The translations under genes were made by a program, and so were the position numbers. A stretch of 64,000 nt of DNA from an uncultured Odoribacter sp. GTDB lineage: Bacteria; Bacteroidota; Bacteroidia; Bacteroidales; Marinifilaceae. Positions 61,801 to 64,000 of this stretch are shown here, in pieces. Where the stretch lies: the NCBI GenBank assembly GCA_900541415.1, contig UQJP01000013.1:1-64000 (forward strand), given 5' to 3'. Under the pieces are notes generated by a model. The model saw only the letters and a list, made by a program, of their open reading frames with translations. It made no database searches and had not been told where the DNA came from. Numbering within the stretch: the first letter of the stretch is position 1; the number at the start of each line of letters is the position of its first letter.

Positions 61801-63954
61801 TTACTTCAAATAATCGTCAAAATAATTCGTCACTTTCTGCATCAGATGTATCCGGTCTTTTCCCATCACATTATGCTGGGCGCAAGGATAAGGAAAATAA
61901 TCTACCTGCACATTATTTTTGATACACTCCCGGATAAAGCTCAGGCTATGTTCCCAAACCACGACATTATCGACAGCTCCCTGACAAATCAATAACTTCC
62001 CTTTCAGGTCTTTTGCCTTATGAATCAAACTCACTTTTTCATAACCTTCGGCATTCGTATGCGGAGAATCCATATAGCGTTCACCATACATAATTTCATA
62101 CCATTTCCAATCGATGACAGGTCCTCCGGCCACAGCCACCTTAAAGACTTCCGGGTGATTGGTAATCAGCGAAATAGTCATAAAACCACCGTAACTCCAT
62201 CCGTGCACACCGATGCGGTCGGCATCCACCCAAGGCTGGGATTTCAGGAACTTCACCCCTTCCATCTGGTCGGCCATTTCCGCCTGTCCACACTGCCCGT
62301 GGATCGCCTTTTCAAATGCTGCCCCCCGGTTCGAAGTCCCCCGGTTATCCATGACAAACACCACATATCCGTGCTGGGCCATATACATCTCCCAACGCCT
62401 TAACTCTCCCTGCCAGGTATTCTTCACCATTTGCGAATGCGGCCCCCCATAAACATAAACGATCACCGGATATTTTTTAGAGGCATCGAAATCCGCAGGT
62501 TTGATCAGGCGGTAATAATTATCAAACTTACCGTCGGCACTTTTCACCGTTCCCATCGTTATTTCACCGTAATTATAATCCTGATTCGGGTTTTCTGCCC
62601 GTAGCAATTCACGCACGGTTTTACCGTCGTTTTTCGCCAATTCGATGATCCGGGGCACATTCAGGCTGCTGTAATTATCTATAAAATATTTTTTATCCGC
62701 ACTCATGCTCACCCCGTGCCAGCCTTCCCCTTTCGTCAGGCGCACTTTTTTACCCGATTTCAGATCTACCCGGAACAAATGATTTTCCACAGGACTGACT
62801 TCCGCCGAAGTATAGTAAACAAATTTACCGTCTTCCCCAACAAAAGCGACATCGGCTTCCACCTCCGTAATCCTTTTCAATATCTTCCCGCTATTGGCAT
62901 CGCATAAATAAAGATTAAAATAACCGTCCCGGTTATTGGTCCGGTAAATAAATTTAGAAGGATCGTTCTTTAAAAACACCACAGGGTCGAGAGGTTCGAT
63001 ATATCGGTCGTTCTTTTCTTCCAGCAACGTTTTTACAAAAGCCCCGGTTTTCGCACAATACTGATTCAGCCGCATATACTTCTGTGCCCGGTCAAGCACC
63101 TGTACATAAATAAAATCGGAAGCAGGCGACCAGGCTATATTCGTCAGGTATTGTTCCCGGCCAAAATCCGTGACATCCAGAAACACCGTCTGTGCCGAAG
63201 CCAGATCATATATTCCCAGGCTAACCTGCTCGGACTTCATTCCTGCCATCGGATATTTGATCTCATTCAAAGAACCTGTCCGGGTGGTAATATCCAATAA
63301 GGGAAAAGTTCCGACTTCGCTTTCATCCTTCCGGTAGAATGCCAGCCGTTTTCCATCGGGCGACCAGAAAATTCCTCCCTGGATACCAAATTCACTGCGG
63401 CTCACCGTTTGCCCGTTCACAATATTCTTATCCGGGTCTTTTGTCACGGCAAATTCATTGCTATTGGCATCCACATAATATAAATTATTATCCTTCGTAT
63501 AGGCTATGGCATCCGTAGCAGGCGTCACATTTTGTGCGCCTTTCGGCAAAGCGAACACCCGGTTGAGCTTTTTTCCGGGCACATCAACCTCATAGCATTT
63601 CCCCTGCCGCGTCACCACCAAAGTTTGCGCGTCCTTCCACCGATATTGCGGCCAACCTTTCAAATCCGCCCCGATCACACGGTTTAACTCGTCTACACTC
63701 ATTAACACCTTTTTCTCCCCACTCTGGGCTTCTTCTCCCCACAAATCCAAACCTTCCGTCCAGGTTAATACCGGCAGGTTGCCCTGCCACTGTAAATAAC
63801 GGTTTTTGGGAAATAAATGATACCCCAAAACAGCCTCCTCCATCGTCAGCATTTTTTTACCGGAACTTTTCCCCGGCATTTCTTCCGGAACATTCCCGGC
63901 AACCAGATTCATCATAACTCCTGCCCCTATTAAGGTCAATAATATACGTTTCAT
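61801..63954 (-). CDS. S9 family dipeptidyl peptidase (DPP IV-like)
   Basis: Exported serine peptidase of about 717 residues that removes dipeptides, usually after Pro or Ala, in peptide breakdown. A signal peptide from MKRILLTLIG ends near LVAG. A beta-propeller (about 50-460, with WSPDGKRLAFYR and WSPASDFIYV) precedes an alpha/beta-hydrolase domain with the nucleophile Ser587 in GWSYGGFM and the catalytic His in CAQHNVMG. The open frame continues 14 codons further upstream to near the window edge, but the signal peptide supports 63954. It fits the peptide-using habit also suggested by the metalloprotease-SusCD operon. Confidence 0.93.
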   Translation of the reverse strand: MKRILLTLIGAGVMMNLVAGNVPEEMPGKSSGKKMLTMEEAVLGYHLFPKNRYLQWQGNLPVLTWTEGLDLWGEEAQSGEKKVLMSVDELNRVIGADLKGWPQYRWKDAQTLVVTRQGKCYEVDVPGKKLNRVFALPKGAQNVTPATDAIAYTKDNNLYYVDANSNEFAVTKDPDKNIVNGQTVSRSEFGIQGGIFWSPDGKRLAFYRKDESEVGTFPLLDITTRTGSLNEIKYPMAGMKSEQVSLGIYDLASAQTVFLDVTDFGREQYLTNIAWSPASDFIYVQVLDRAQKYMRLNQYCAKTGAFVKTLLEEKNDRYIEPLDPVVFLKNDPSKFIYRTNNRDGYFNLYLCDANSGKILKRITEVEADVAFVGEDGKFVYYTSAEVSPVENHLFRVDLKSGKKVRLTKGEGWHGVSMSADKKYFIDNYSSLNVPRIIELAKNDGKTVRELLRAENPNQDYNYGEITMGTVKSADGKFDNYYRLIKPADFDASKKYPVIVYVYGGPHSQMVKNTWQGELRRWEMYMAQHGYVVFVMDNRGTSNRGAAFEKAIHGQCGQAEMADQMEGVKFLKSQPWVDADRIGVHGWSYGGFMTISLITNHPEVFKVAVAGGPVIDWKWYEIMYGERYMDSPHTNAEGYEKVSLIHKAKDLKGKLLICQGAVDNVVVWEHSLSFIRECIKNNVQVDYFPYPCAQHNVMGKDRIHLMQKVTNYFDDYLK

Positions 63955-64000
63955 TCTATCTGAATTAAAATTTATGACATCCTTCTTTTCATCCATTTCC

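Overview
The window looks like chromosomal DNA from a gut-type Bacteroidota (Bacteroidales). It has a SusC/SusD pair, LytTR regulation, a LruC-domain lipoprotein, DUF4876/DUF6850-type surface proteins, an S9 dipeptidyl peptidase, a long SecA, and promoters of the Bacteroidales -7 type (TAnnTTTG) instead of sigma-70 boxes. An Odoribacter- or Butyricimonas-like source is a guess from general impression, not shown. I found no tRNA, rRNA, insertion sequence, phage gene or CRISPR array.

Layout. (1) About 250-10,105, minus strand: a LytTR response regulator and its LytS-type sensor kinase flank an operon for a met-zincin metalloprotease, a SusC transporter and a SusD lipoprotein. This resembles a protein or peptide capture system under two-component control. 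(2) About 10,200-17,200: housekeeping genes guaD, lgt, secA and upp, a YbhB-type protein and two small unknown proteins. (3) About 17,200-49,840: a roughly 32-kb exopolysaccharide locus. It starts with GDP-mannose pyrophosphorylase and a REC-kinase hybrid on the minus strand, divergent from a long plus-strand operon. That operon encodes a lone receiver, a pseudo-receiver/sugar-transferase fusion, a half-length TolC, a Wzz-like protein with a decayed kinase domain, a Wzy-like polymerase, three glycosyltransferases, a MotA/ZorA-like and a MotB/ZorB-like ion-channel pair, and an acetyltransferase. Further on are Wzx, two acyltransferase-3 proteins, five more glycosyltransferases, two membrane-anchored EEP-family phosphatases, a LruC lipoprotein, another lone receiver, a PAS hybrid kinase and an unknown exported protein. 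(4) About 49,850-52,640: rpsA and rnz. (5) About 52,850-60,770: a TPR/AraC membrane regulator divergent from a small ferredoxin, then a DUF4876 lipoprotein divergent from a TonB-dependent receptor and a DUF6850-type barrel. (6) 61,110-63,954: trmD and an S9 peptidase.

The candidate new system is the exopolysaccharide locus. No Wza-type (SLBB) export channel was found. Instead it carries a half-size TolC-like protein, a Wzz with a crippled kinase, and a proton-channel motor pair of the kind known from Zorya defence but without Zorya effectors. At least four genuine receiver domains and one pseudo-receiver are spread through the locus. I infer a phosphorelay-controlled polysaccharide machine whose export or cell-wall passage may be powered by an ion-driven rotary unit. 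The sequence supports the gene content and co-direction; the coupling itself is inference.
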